Part shown: positions 1 through 7,464 of the stretch, in pieces
Layout of the letters: each line of letters opens with the position of its first letter
How positions within the stretch are numbered: position 1 is the first letter of the stretch
Source of the DNA: an uncultured Clostridia bacterium
Lineage (GTDB): Bacteria > Bacillota > Clostridia > Oscillospirales > CAG-272
Assembly (NCBI GenBank): GCA_945949385.1
Contig: CAMFEL010000037.1
Coordinates: forward strand, 1 to 14,489
DNA: 14,489 nucleotides
Direction: 5' to 3'
Program-made: the position numbers and the translations under genes
The notes under the pieces: model-generated
Told to the model about the DNA's origin: nothing
Database searches by the model: none
What the model saw: only the letters and a program-made list of their open reading frames with translations

Positions 1-299
1 CGTGCCTGAGAGAAGGCGCCGGCGGGAGCTGCCCCGTCCGTTATCCACCGGGGAAGAAACATGGCGATACGGCGCTGGGCACCCTTGAAGCCGCCCCACA
101 GAAAAAGACTGTCGGCGGCACCGCTGCGGGTCTGACCGTCATAAATCAGGCGTTGCTGACGGGGTGTCAGAAAGGAGGTAGCCGTTACCTCACCCCTCTC
201 GCTTCTCTGCGAAAGCTCCGCCGCTCTTGCAAGCAGCAGACGTTCTTCGTCGCCGCAGACTGCGGAGCCGTATTTGTTTTTACTGTTGTCGGAATACAT
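1..299 (-). CDS. ylmH: YlmH-type S4-domain RNA-binding protein, N-terminal part (cut by left window edge)
   Basis: This is the first 99 or so codons of a gene that runs off the left edge. It starts at the ATG (complement of 297-299), reads MYSDNSKNKYGSAVCGDEER, and continues without a stop to position 1. The middle of the fragment has the pattern typical of YlmH N-terminal domains: FLTPRQQ, then a short gap, then GGFKGAQRRIAMFLP. YlmH proteins are about 260 residues and carry a C-terminal S4 RNA-binding domain, which would lie outside the window. Known members bind rRNA or ribosomes and sit in the sepF division cluster of Gram-positive bacteria. Here the gene follows sepF directly, 72 bases away, with no ylmG/yggT gene between them as in Bacillus. 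The start has no strong Shine-Dalgarno, but no better in-frame start is visible upstream. The family call rests on the motif and on the neighbourhood. Confidence 0.82.
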   Translation of the reverse strand, partial: MYSDNSKNKYGSAVCGDEERLLLARAAELSQRSERGEVTATSFLTPRQQRLIYDGQTRSGAADSLFLWGGFKGAQRRIAMFLPRWITDGAAPAGAFSQA

Positions 300-320
300 A
301 AAAAGCGGTAATATACATAC

Positions 321-344
321 GCCGCCCTGCCAGAGCGGGGCGGC
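321..344 (-). other. GC-rich hairpin between sepF and ylmH
   Basis: GCCGCCC and GGGCGGC form a perfect 7-bp stem around a 10-base loop in the sepF-ylmH spacer, about 22 bases before the ylmH start. No U-run follows on either strand, so it is not a classical terminator. It may stabilise the sepF 3' end or tune ylmH translation; this is inference. Confidence 0.4.
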
Positions 345-371
345 ATATAAGGTAATTACAGTCTGAAAAAA

Positions 372-905
372 TCAATACTCGCCGAAGTCGTCGGAAACGG
401 AATCCTGACGCTGTTCGGGCTGAGCGGGCGCCTTGCGGGAGGTAAGCTTCGCGTCACCCACATCAACATTGCTGGGGGTGATAACATAAGCGTTGGAGGC
501 TATCTTCTTCAGAGAGCCGTCAATGGAATAAGCTACGCCGGACAAAAAGTCGATAAGGCGGCGTGCGGTTTCCTTATTGGTATTTTCCAGGTTAAGTACA
601 ACGGTTCTTCTGGAGAGAAGATGATCCGCGATCTGAGCCACGCTGTCAAAAGACTCGGGTTTTACGACCTTCATTTCAAGGGCGCTGCCTGCGGAGGTGG
701 AGATGCTGATGCCGCTTCCGCCGCCGAGACCGGACATACCGGTACCCATACCCGTGCCGGCGCCTACGGTGCCGTCGGCGTCCATGCCGTCGTCATAAGA
801 GCCGAAGCTGTCGTTGTAGTACTCGTCGTCGTTATATGCTTCGCCGTAAACTTCCTCGTCGTCAGTTCCGCTCATTCTTTTCTTGATATTATCAACGATT
901 CCCAT
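372..905 (-). CDS. sepF: Cell division protein SepF
   Basis: This 177-residue SepF polymerises into arcs and anchors FtsZ filaments to the membrane at the division site. Residues 1-11 (MGIVDNIKKRM) are the expected N-terminal amphipathic membrane-binding helix. Residues 13-45 are acidic and Tyr/Asp-rich, and residues 46-65 are a Gly-rich linker. The conserved SepF core spans about residues 78-150 and includes VVKPESF, IADHLLSRRTVVLNLE, RRLIDFLSGVAYSIDGSLKK and VITPSNVDV. The reading frame is open for 42 more codons upstream, but the start at 905 is chosen because GGAGG lies 10 bases before it and the protein then begins with the canonical helix. It sits 40 bases after yggS, the usual neighbour order in Firmicutes, and is probably co-transcribed with it. 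Confidence 0.96.
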   Translation of the reverse strand: MGIVDNIKKRMSGTDDEEVYGEAYNDDEYYNDSFGSYDDGMDADGTVGAGTGMGTGMSGLGGGSGISISTSAGSALEMKVVKPESFDSVAQIADHLLSRRTVVLNLENTNKETARRLIDFLSGVAYSIDGSLKKIASNAYVITPSNVDVGDAKLTSRKAPAQPEQRQDSVSDDFGEY

Positions 906-945
906 TAGAGTTATACCTCCAAAAAATTTTTCGTTTTTCCCGGGT

Positions 946-1668
946 TCAACCGTGCTGCGGGTATATTCTGCTGCCGAAAACAGAGGAGCCGACGCGCACC
1001 ATGGTGGCACCGCATTCAATGGCAGCCTCAAAGCTGTCGCTCATACCCATAGATAATACAGACTCTATTATATTATGCGATTTATTTTGCAAAATGTCAA
1101 GATATATTGAATATGTTTTATCAAAATATTTTTTATAATCGTCATTTTTTTCGCAAACCGGCGCCATAGTCATAAGACCGCGCACCCTGATACCGGGCAG
1201 GGTCTCCATATACGACACCAGCTCATCGCATTTTTCGGGCATAACTCCGCCCTTGTTTTCTTCTTTTCCTATATTGATTTCGCACAGCACATCGGTGACG
1301 ACTCCGGCTTCGATACTGCGCTTTGAAATTTCAGCCGCCAGCCGCTCCGAGTCCACCGACTGTATCATATCCGCCTTGCCCACAATACTTTTTACCTTGT
1401 TGGTCTGCAAATGCCCGATAATGTGAAGCGGAACGGTACCTCTCAGCGCGTCGTACTTCTGAAGGAATTCCTGCACCTTGTTTTCGCCGACACACTTAAG
1501 TCCCAGTTCGTTTATTGCAAACAGGATTTCCTCGGCAGGCACGGTCTTTGTGGCGCACAGCAGGGTAACATCGCCCATTTTCGGGTCGCGTTTTGCCTTT
1601 GCCGCCTCAATTTTTTCGCATACCCGCTTGTAGTTTTCCCGTATCTGTTCTTCTCTTGCCCTGTCCAT
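946..1668 (-). CDS. yggS: YggS/YlmE-family pyridoxal phosphate homeostasis protein
   Basis: This 240-residue protein matches the PLPBP/YggS family in length and motifs. The family folds as the TIM barrel of alanine racemase domain 1, binds PLP in the cytoplasm and balances vitamin B6 and amino-acid pools; no catalytic activity is established. The PLP-binding lysine is Lys41 in CATKTVP. Other family signatures are VGENKVQE, HIIGHLQTNKVK, RGLMTMAP, and the phosphate-binding end SMGMSDSFEAAIECGATMVR followed by VGSSVFG. The start at 1668 is only 3 bases from the stop of the HlyD-like gene, and its AGGAGGA ribosome-binding site overlaps the last codons of that gene, so translation is probably coupled. 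Codons around 1060-1150 are locally AT-rich, but the frame is intact. Confidence 0.96.
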   Translation of the reverse strand: MDRAREEQIRENYKRVCEKIEAAKAKRDPKMGDVTLLCATKTVPAEEILFAINELGLKCVGENKVQEFLQKYDALRGTVPLHIIGHLQTNKVKSIVGKADMIQSVDSERLAAEISKRSIEAGVVTDVLCEINIGKEENKGGVMPEKCDELVSYMETLPGIRVRGLMTMAPVCEKNDDYKKYFDKTYSIYLDILQNKSHNIIESVLSMGMSDSFEAAIECGATMVRVGSSVFGSRIYPQHG

Positions 1669-1671
1669 ATG

Positions 1672-2958
1672 CTATCCTCCTATGACTCTTCCGTCGTAAA
1701 GGCCCTTGCCCTTTGTGATTATACTGTCGTGAAGGCCGAGGCGGCGCACATATCCGCCGTTCTCTCCGTTCCCCTGTTCCTCTGAGCCCTCCGGGCTGAC
1801 CGTGCTGCCGGATTCTTCACTGACAATACATATTCCGTCACTGCGGTACAGTATATCAACGGCGCAGAAGCGCACGGTGGAGCCGTCCAGAATATAGACT
1901 CCCGTAACGCCGTCCGTCACACGCACCGCCGACTGAGGCACGCGAAGCCCCGTATATTCCTCCGTCACCAGCGCAACACTCTGCACTCTTGCGAAATCGA
2001 AGCCCTCGGGCATAAGCCGCGAGGTCAGTATCAGCAGGGCTTCGTCAGCGTCGGTGAGAACGCTGTACACATCCATATCAAAGGACACGGAACTGCTTTT
2101 GAAGTTTACGGTGCAGCTGTCGCCCTCTTTGTAGCGGGAGGCGCTGCCCCGATCCGTTTTCAGCACCAGATACCAGGTAGACTCCGTTACGGTCTTTCCC
2201 ACGCAGTTTGCCCCGTTTGACACGGGGGACGCAGAAAGAAGCTGTGACAGGGAGGAATAGGTAGCTCCCGCAAGCTTTGCCGCATCAAAAACCTGCTCAT
2301 AGCCGTCCACGGAGGGATAAAAGTATCCGCTTACGGTGGAGGTCACGGTTTGCAGACAGCTTCCGAGCCTTGAAGTCAGCTCCGAAATCTGACTTCTCAG
2401 CGCCGCGATCTCACTGTCAAAGCTCCCCTGCGAGCCCGTAAGCACGGCCCGCTTGTTCACCGAGGTCATGAAAGAGGAGCGCAAAGCCAGAGCGTCTGCG
2501 GCGTTGCCGCTGTCTGCGGAGTCCCTCATTTCGGCAAGCAGGGTGTAAATATCGTTGTCGATCGAAACGGAGTCCTTGAGAGTTGCGGTGCTTCCTCCCG
2601 CGGCGCAGGAGGCCAGAAGCTCCGCCTGCTCCTCAAGCTCCGAGATCTTTGCTTCGATGTCGGGTGCGGAAACGGAGTAGATCTTCGCCACCTCGCCTCC
2701 TGCGGGCACGCTTTCCCCGTCCTTTACGGAGGCGACGGCGCTTTTTCCGGAAACGGTGCTGTATACGGGTGTCTCGCTGCGAAAAATATACCCCTGCCCG
2801 TCAAGGGTCGCCTGCGCGGTGGTCTGCGTGGCGGGGACGGTCTCCACCTCCCTTGTAAAGGAGCGCCATATATGATAGCCCAGATAGAACACCAGTCCCA
2901 GAGACAAAAGGGCACCGAGAATATAAAGTCCCACCCTTTTCAGATATTCCGTATCCAA
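1672..2958 (-). CDS. HlyD-like single-pass membrane protein with barrel-sandwich/coiled-coil layout
   Basis: This 428-residue protein has a short basic N-terminus, one transmembrane segment at about residues 9-31, then a barrel-sandwich (biotinyl-lipoyl-like) signature around residues 65-95 (VSGKSAVASVKDGESVPAGG). A helical hairpin follows at about 96-210, then a beta-rich C-terminal part. This is the layout of HlyD/periplasmic-adaptor-type proteins, here anchored in the membrane of a Gram-positive cell. No partner exporter is encoded nearby, so an adaptor role in efflux is not supported by context; a link with yggS and sepF is more likely. The start is TTG (complement of 2956-2958), chosen because GGAGGTG precedes it by about 7 bases and gives MDTEYLKRVG before the membrane segment. 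A Ser/Gly/Glu-rich low-complexity insert lies near residues 385-407. The exact function is unknown. Confidence 0.8.
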   Translation of the reverse strand: MDTEYLKRVGLYILGALLSLGLVFYLGYHIWRSFTREVETVPATQTTAQATLDGQGYIFRSETPVYSTVSGKSAVASVKDGESVPAGGEVAKIYSVSAPDIEAKISELEEQAELLASCAAGGSTATLKDSVSIDNDIYTLLAEMRDSADSGNAADALALRSSFMTSVNKRAVLTGSQGSFDSEIAALRSQISELTSRLGSCLQTVTSTVSGYFYPSVDGYEQVFDAAKLAGATYSSLSQLLSASPVSNGANCVGKTVTESTWYLVLKTDRGSASRYKEGDSCTVNFKSSSVSFDMDVYSVLTDADEALLILTSRLMPEGFDFARVQSVALVTEEYTGLRVPQSAVRVTDGVTGVYILDGSTVRFCAVDILYRSDGICIVSEESGSTVSPEGSEEQGNGENGGYVRRLGLHDSIITKGKGLYDGRVIGG

Positions 2959-3077
2959 GCCGACACCTCCTTTTTCGTCTGTCCGATTTTATGTTTATTG
3001 ATCTGTTTTCTGATCTGTTCGTCCTGTGGGGAGCAGCATTTCCGCTGCCATGCGGGGAAAACGCCCCGTGACTTTCT

Positions 3078-5387
3078 TTACTGCTCTTTGCCGTCCAGGT
3101 GTATAACATTTACGCCGTCAAGCTTATCGGCAATATTGCCCTCAAGGGTGCGGCAGGTAAATACAAGAGACTGCGAGCCTCTGTCGGAGGCCGCCGACAG
3201 CAGGGAGAGAATACGCGAAAGCCTTGTCTCGTCAACTCTGGCAAAGCTCTCGTCGTACACGGCGGGAGGCGCATCATTCTGAAACAATATGCTGAGCAGG
3301 GCACAGCGCAGGCTTATGTACGCAATGTCCGAGGTGCCCGCCGAAAGATAAGCGGCGTCTCTTGTTTTGCCCTCTGTTTCAAAGGTCATATCAAAATTCC
3401 GTTCCACGCCCAGAGAGGCGTATCTGCCGTCGGTGAAATTGCCCATTATGGCTCCCGCTTCGCCGACAATGCGGGGCATAAGACTGCGCCTGAGGTTTTC
3501 GCCCGCTTCCTTCAAAGCGTCCAGAGCGCACATAATGGCGTTGTATTTTTCGCTGAGAACGGCTTTTTCGCACCTTACGCTGTCAAGCTCCGCCGCTACG
3601 GCGTACGGGTCGGGAGAGCCTCCCCTGAGCTGATTGAGACGGGCAGTCTTTTCTATAAGCTGCTGATTAAGGGATACCAGAGAGGAGCGGATAAACCGGG
3701 CTTTCTGCGCTGTTTCCCTTGCCTCGGCGGGACCCATGGAGCGCGCCTCCCGTCCGGCATCCGTGGCAAGCACCGCGGCGGCTTCCGCGGCGGCAGAGGC
3801 TCCGCCGTCGTCTCCAAGTACTTCGGAAACTGCGGCAAGTCTGCCCTCCCACTCTCTGCGGCTTTGCCATAAGGACTGCTGCTCTCGCTGCAGTGCTTCG
3901 ACAGCGGAAACTGCATTTTGGGCAAATATATCCGTGTCGGGATTTTCCTCGCAATATACGGCACACAACCCGCGCAGCTCATATACAAGGGCGTCCTTGC
4001 GCTCCTGTGCGCGGCGCAGATTTTCCGCCGCCAGAGAATACTCCGAGGATGGGTCTTCTCTCAGACGGGAGAGGGCAATATGCCTTTCCACTTCTTTTGA
4101 AAGCCCGTCTGCGCCGTCGGCGTCCCATTCTCTCAGTATGGCTTTGAATTTCTTTGCTTTTGCGGCGCCTGCGGCAAAGAAAATGATTGCAAGTATCAGA
4201 AGCAGAGCCCCGGCGCCGATAGCCGCCCATTTATAGTAGCCCGAAAGAAAGCTCTGCAAAAGTTTGGGCATAAGAAATGCAAGGGCCGCAATGCCGACAC
4301 CCAAAAGGATGAACAGCACGCCGAAAACTCTCAGCGCCGCCGCTCCTCCCGAGGCCTTTTTTGCAAGCTTTACATCCGAGCGAAGCCTTGCGGCCTCCTC
4401 CTCCGAAACCTCCTTGGGAAGCTGACGGTCAAGCTCCGCCTCCCTGCGGCCTGCTTCCCGAAGCTCAGTTTCTGCGGCGGCAATATCGGCGCTGAGCCTA
4501 TGAATCCTCGCTGCGGCTTCACTGAGGGAGCCGTATTTTTCATATTCCGACAGAGAAGCGTCGATACGGGCGATCTCAGCACGGCATCTGCGGGCGTTGT
4601 CAAGCTTATCCGCGCGGGACAGCTTTTCGTACGCCTCTGATATTTCCGCACAGCGCTGTGCCTCCCTCTCCTTTTCCTCAACGCCTGCCTGCAGCTTTTC
4701 CAGACTGCTTTCAAGATTTATGATCTCGGCGCTCTTTTCCGCCGCCTCCGCAAGCTTTGCCGAGAGCCTTGCTTCCTCCCGCTCAAGCTCGTACAGCCGA
4801 CCGCCCTGCCTGCCGCTTTTGTAGCGCAGGGTCTTGCGCTGTTTTTCCAGCGCGTCGGCAGCTTTTTTGGTGCTTATGCTTTCGTCGCCGGACATGAGTA
4901 TGTTTTCAATAGCCTCCGCAAGACCGCTGCCGTCTATTTTTCCGCCGGACTGACGGACGAATACGGTGTTTACAAATACCTGCTCCGGAATTCCCAGCAG
5001 CGCTTCTCCGGGTACTTCGTCCTTAAACACCCGTTCTTTCGTGACGGCGTCGGTAACAGTCACCCGCTCCCGTACGCTTTCGGATACAGCCTGCGCGTCG
5101 GAGAAAACAAAGAGCTCCCGCTCAATTCTGTATTCGCCGCTGTCCGTCACCACGGTCATATTTCCGGAGGCACACCCCGTGCTCCAGGGAACATATTTGC
5201 GCCGCTCCGACATTTCTCCGTCGGATGTTCTGCCGGAAAGTCCGTAAAGCATAAACTTTATGAACATTGCCACCGTGCTTTTCCCGGATTCGTTTTCGCC
5301 TTCGATTATGTTAAGTCCGTCGCAAAGCTCAAGCTCTTTGTCTCTGAGCGGACCGAAGGAATCTATGTGAATTTTCTTAATATACAT
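3078..5387 (-). CDS. YhaN/SbcC-like SMC-type ATPase with internal membrane segments
   Basis: This 769-residue Rad50/SbcC-type ATPase is encoded 11 bases after its nuclease partner with a good GGAGG site. The N-terminus MYIKKIHIDSFGPL leads to Walker A GENESGKST (residues 30-38) and the Q-loop region FVRQSGG (Gln146). Coiled-coil sequence rich in Glu, Ala and Arg covers roughly 170-340 and 410-620. The ABC signature is LSAGTSD (681-687), Walker B is AVYDES (709-714), and a D-loop FARVDETR follows. Unlike classical SbcC/Rad50, the middle has no zinc-hook CxxC. It has two hydrophobic stretches at about 350-373 and 386-407, which match the membrane-segmented YhaN-like branch of Firmicutes. It probably uses ATP to gate or remodel DNA ends for the adjacent phosphoesterase, possibly at the membrane. 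The ATPase assignment is firm; the DNA-repair role is by family. Confidence 0.9.
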   Translation of the reverse strand: MYIKKIHIDSFGPLRDKELELCDGLNIIEGENESGKSTVAMFIKFMLYGLSGRTSDGEMSERRKYVPWSTGCASGNMTVVTDSGEYRIERELFVFSDAQAVSESVRERVTVTDAVTKERVFKDEVPGEALLGIPEQVFVNTVFVRQSGGKIDGSGLAEAIENILMSGDESISTKKAADALEKQRKTLRYKSGRQGGRLYELEREEARLSAKLAEAAEKSAEIINLESSLEKLQAGVEEKEREAQRCAEISEAYEKLSRADKLDNARRCRAEIARIDASLSEYEKYGSLSEAAARIHRLSADIAAAETELREAGRREAELDRQLPKEVSEEEAARLRSDVKLAKKASGGAAALRVFGVLFILLGVGIAALAFLMPKLLQSFLSGYYKWAAIGAGALLLILAIIFFAAGAAKAKKFKAILREWDADGADGLSKEVERHIALSRLREDPSSEYSLAAENLRRAQERKDALVYELRGLCAVYCEENPDTDIFAQNAVSAVEALQREQQSLWQSRREWEGRLAAVSEVLGDDGGASAAAEAAAVLATDAGREARSMGPAEARETAQKARFIRSSLVSLNQQLIEKTARLNQLRGGSPDPYAVAAELDSVRCEKAVLSEKYNAIMCALDALKEAGENLRRSLMPRIVGEAGAIMGNFTDGRYASLGVERNFDMTFETEGKTRDAAYLSAGTSDIAYISLRCALLSILFQNDAPPAVYDESFARVDETRLSRILSLLSAASDRGSQSLVFTCRTLEGNIADKLDGVNVIHLDGKEQ

Positions 5388-5398
5388 ATCGAGCCTCC

Positions 5399-6517
5399 TT
5401 ACAGCTCACCCGCAAGAGCGGAGAGCGCGTAGCGAAGCGCCCGCGCCGCAGTATCTCTCTGTGCGGGGTCTGCGCTTTCAAGCTTCGGCAAAAGGGTGCG
5501 GTATACTTCTCCCCGAATACCCTTGTCCGCCGCAAGCCAGCCGGCGTTCCAGGTGGGAGAGGTCTCGTCGCGCACCTGAGCGTATTTGACTCCCTTTATA
5601 TACTCCGCCGCGTCTGCGGGGTCAATGCGCAGTGAGGGGTCAACGCTTCCCGTAAGGCGCACCCTTACAAGGTCATCGGCGCCGAAGCCGTTTTGCATAG
5701 CGGCACGCGCCGCAGCCTCGTATACATCCTGCACCTCGGAAAGACCCGAGCAGTCCGCATTGCATATGCGGAAAGAGTATTTTGCAAAAGAGATCGCCTC
5801 TGTACTTACCCGTACTCCCGATTCGTCCTTTTCAATGTTTATAAGGGTCGCGCTCTTGTCGCCGCTTTCTCCGAAATCCCGTCCCATAGGGCAGCCGCAG
5901 TAGGAGCCTATGCCGCGCAGAGCCTCGTTTGCCGCCTCGGGATTGTGAATGTGACCGAGAGCGCACCAGTCTGCGCCGAAATCACGGAGCGCCGCAGGGG
6001 GCAGGGGACAGCTTCGGCTGATGGGGGATGTGGTGTCGCCGTGTGCCAGCAGAATATTTATTCTGTGGGGATTTTCCGGCTTCAGCCCGTCCAAAGGACA
6101 CCTGTCGTAAAACTTAGAAGTAAAGGCGTAGCCGTAAACATCAACGCCCAAATCGTCAAAGGGAAAGTAATTCAGCGCTTCGTCGGTGAAAACGCAGACA
6201 TTTTCAGGCAGCAGTTCTCTGATCCATATGGAAGAGCTGTCCGCACAGTCATGATTTCCGGGAGAAATGACCACAGGGCAGGACAGCGCGGAAAAATCGC
6301 GGCGAAGCAGAGCCACGGTCTCGCGGGTCACAAACTCGTTGTCAAAAAGATCCCCCGCAATAAGCACCATATCCACTCCGCTGTCGGCGGCGTATTTCAT
6401 CATTGCCGAAAAGGTACGCCTCAGCTCGCGGCGCATTTCCGGCGAGAGAACCGGAGAAAGTCCGGAAAAGGGCGTGTCAAGATGCACGTCACCCGTGTGC
6501 AGAATTTTCATAATCAT
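5399..6517 (-). CDS. YhaO/SbcD-like metallophosphoesterase (DNA repair exonuclease)
   Basis: This 372-residue calcineurin-like phosphoesterase is of the SbcD/Mre11 type. Metal-binding motifs appear in order: GDVH (residues 9-12, in HTGDVHLD), GDLFD (55-59), GNHD (87-90), AHGD (158-161) and GHIH (188-191). All ligands expected for two metals are present, so it should be an active Mn-dependent nuclease subunit. The C-terminal 150 residues are the capping/ATPase-contact part. Three in-frame ATGs lie within 15 bases; 6517 is chosen because GAAAGG then sits 7 bases upstream. Starting at 6511 would give MKILHTGDVH, which is also plausible. It is the first gene after the promoter at 6672-6700 and leads the operon. 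Pairing with the adjacent membrane-segmented ATPase resembles YhaO-YhaN of Bacillus. Confidence 0.92.
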   Translation of the reverse strand: MIMKILHTGDVHLDTPFSGLSPVLSPEMRRELRRTFSAMMKYAADSGVDMVLIAGDLFDNEFVTRETVALLRRDFSALSCPVVISPGNHDCADSSSIWIRELLPENVCVFTDEALNYFPFDDLGVDVYGYAFTSKFYDRCPLDGLKPENPHRINILLAHGDTTSPISRSCPLPPAALRDFGADWCALGHIHNPEAANEALRGIGSYCGCPMGRDFGESGDKSATLINIEKDESGVRVSTEAISFAKYSFRICNADCSGLSEVQDVYEAAARAAMQNGFGADDLVRVRLTGSVDPSLRIDPADAAEYIKGVKYAQVRDETSPTWNAGWLAADKGIRGEVYRTLLPKLESADPAQRDTAARALRYALSALAGEL

Positions 6518-6671
6518 GACCATACCTTTCGTTGATTTGCAGCGGCAAGACACAAATGGGGGCTAAAGCAGCCTGCGTGCGATAAATGTTTACCGTACTT
6601 AAAACTTGAGCCTTCCCTTTCGGCATACTTCATACGCGAGATTGAAAAAGCCGACACCTGTACTTATTTAC

Positions 6672-6700
6672 AGTATAGCACAAAAGGGATGCCAATTCAA
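6672..6700 (-). promoter_or_regulatory. Sigma-A-type promoter for the nuclease-ATPase-division operon
   Basis: On the minus strand, TTGAAT (complement of 6695-6700) is followed after exactly 17 bases by TATACT (complement of 6672-6677). It lies about 150 bases before the YhaO-like start. It is the only good minus-strand promoter seen between the tRNA and that gene. The rest of the 6518-6867 spacer shows no convincing gene or RNA. Confidence 0.7.
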
Positions 6701-6867
6701 CACCGCAAACCGACTTTTGCTCAGTAAAAAAGGAAGGCAGACCGTCAAGCGTATACGCACAGCGCCCATAAGCGCCGACTTTGAAATTTACCGACTTCAT
6801 TTCTGCCGCAAATATCCGAAATTGAATTCCCCGAACAACAGCAAACCGCAAATCGGATAAAAAACTG

Positions 6868-6896
6868 TTGCAAACGGCGACGCGGTGTGATATACT
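6868..6896 (+). promoter_or_regulatory. Promoter of tRNA-Ser
   Basis: TTGCAA at 6868-6873, a 17-base spacer and TATACT at 6891-6896 lie 39 bases upstream of the mature tRNA. It is divergent from the operon promoter at 6672-6700. Confidence 0.75.
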
Positions 6897-6935
6897 GTAT
6901 AAGTGCCGGGAGACTTTCCGGTAAAGTGAATATAC

Positions 6936-7027
6936 GGAGATGTACCCAAGTGGTTGAAGGGTCCGGATTCGAAATCCGGTAGGTCGGTTCTGCCGGCGCT
7001 AGGGTTCAAATCCCTACATCTCCGCCA
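6936..7027 (+). tRNA. tRNA-Ser (anticodon CGA)
   Basis: This is a class II tRNA of 92 bases including an encoded CCA. The acceptor GGAGATG (6936-6942) pairs with CATCTCC (7017-7023), followed by discriminator G and CCA. The anticodon stem CCGGA/TCCGG encloses the loop TTCGAAA, giving anticodon CGA for UCG codons. A long variable arm (TCGGTTCTGCCGGC region) fits serine tRNAs, and the T arm is TAGGG-TTCAAAT-CCCTA. The gene has its own promoter and is followed directly by a terminator. Confidence 0.97.
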
Positions 7028-7068
7028 AAAAAGAAGTAACTTTTGTCTACAAAAGTTACTTCTTTTTT
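7027..7068 (+). terminator. Intrinsic terminator of tRNA-Ser (hairpin A)
   Basis: AAAAAAGAAGTAACTTTTG and its exact complement form a 19-bp stem around TCTA, ending in a run of six T. The first stem base is the A of the tRNA CCA. Because both arms end in A or T runs it can also work on the minus strand. Its core, AAGTAACTTTTGTCTAC, closely resembles the hairpin at 8479-8520. Confidence 0.9.
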
Positions 7069-7070
7069 AT

Positions 7071-7252
7071 CCAAGCCGCAGGCTTGGCATATCATCAGCC
7101 CCAACGGGGCTGTATATCATCCATCGCTTTGCGATGGTATATCATCACGGCATAGCCGTGCATAAACCCTCCTGCGGCTTGATGAGATGCAACACTGCGT
7201 GTTGATGATATGCAATTCCTGCGGAATTGATGATATGCAAGGCTTCGCCTTG
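7071..7252 (+). repeat. Tandem array 1 of short variable-stem palindromes with conserved AT spacers
   Basis: Seven clear palindromes plus one decayed unit lie in a row. They are CCAAGCC-GCA-GGCTTGG (7071-7087), CAGCCCC-AAC-GGGGCTG (7096), CCATCGC-TTT-GCGATGG (7121), CACGGC-ATA-GCCGTG (7146), a degenerate unit at about 7167-7185, CAACAC-TGC-GTGTTG (7190), CAATTCC-TGC-GGAATTG (7213) and CAAGGC-TTC-GCCTTG (7238-7252). Stem sequences differ completely, but each is 6-7 bp with a 3-base loop. Spacers are 8 bases and conserved: CATATCAT or TATATCAT in the first half, and ATGATATG, its reverse complement, in the second half. The decayed unit marks the switch. This is not CRISPR: the palindromes vary and the spacers are constant. 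I know no named family for it. Confidence 0.85.
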
Positions 7253-7276
7253 ATTTGTTCCATCAAAAATACATGT

Positions 7277-7328
7277 AACACAAACGCCCTCGGCAGCCAG
7301 AACGGTTGTCGGGGTCGCTTTTTGTGTT
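7277..7328 (+). other. Wobble-rich imperfect hairpin upstream of the acyltransferase promoter
   Basis: AACACAAA (7277-7284) and TTTGTGTT (7321-7328) bracket an inner stem in which CCCTCGGCAGCC pairs with GGTTGTCGGGG around a 5-base loop. Several inner pairs are G-U wobbles when the plus strand is transcribed but would be A-C mismatches on the minus strand, so the structure favours plus-strand RNA. The 3' arm continues into CGCTTTTTGTG. It may be an intrinsic terminator stopping read-through from the left, or the remnant end of an element. Confidence 0.5.
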
Positions 7329-7331
7329 CGC

Positions 7332-7360
7332 TTGAAAAATTCATAGTTTTGTGGTATAAT
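7332..7360 (+). promoter_or_regulatory. Promoter for leader ORF and acyltransferase
   Basis: TTGAAA (7332-7337), a 17-base spacer and perfect TATAAT (7355-7360). Transcription would start near 7367, giving a leader of about 175 bases before the acyltransferase. A GTTCG/CGAAC inverted repeat (7363-7367 and 7384-7388) lies at the probable start and could be an operator or a 5' hairpin. Confidence 0.8.
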
Positions 7361-7464
7361 TAGTTCGATAAACTTGAATTTGACGAACAAATAAGCAACT
7401 TGATTTTGGGATATTCATCGCCTATGGCGTTGTAATAAATACAACTAAGAAAGGGTGGTTCATT

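Noticed and set aside
100..160. T-box-like GGCGGCACCGCTGCGGG on the plus strand
   Set aside because: The segment is coding on the minus strand (YlmH N-terminus) and lacks the rest of a T-box leader and any plus-strand gene.
3099..3872. Long plus-strand ORF (257 codons) opposite the ATPase gene
   Set aside because: It is a frame shadow of the minus-strand ATPase, which has complete motifs; GC-rich codons keep the opposite frame open.
6606..6860. Plus-strand 84-codon and minus-strand 73-codon ORFs in the operon-tRNA spacer
   Set aside because: They lie over the minus-strand promoter and 5' leader and lack ribosome-binding sites and family features.
7071..7252. CRISPR array
   Set aside because: The palindromic units differ in sequence and the constant part is only 7-8 bases; there are no 25-40 base identical repeats and no cas genes.
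7117..7390. Minus-strand ORFs of 75-81 codons across array 1
   Set aside because: They translate the palindromes and the wobble hairpin, with no start signals or protein-like composition.
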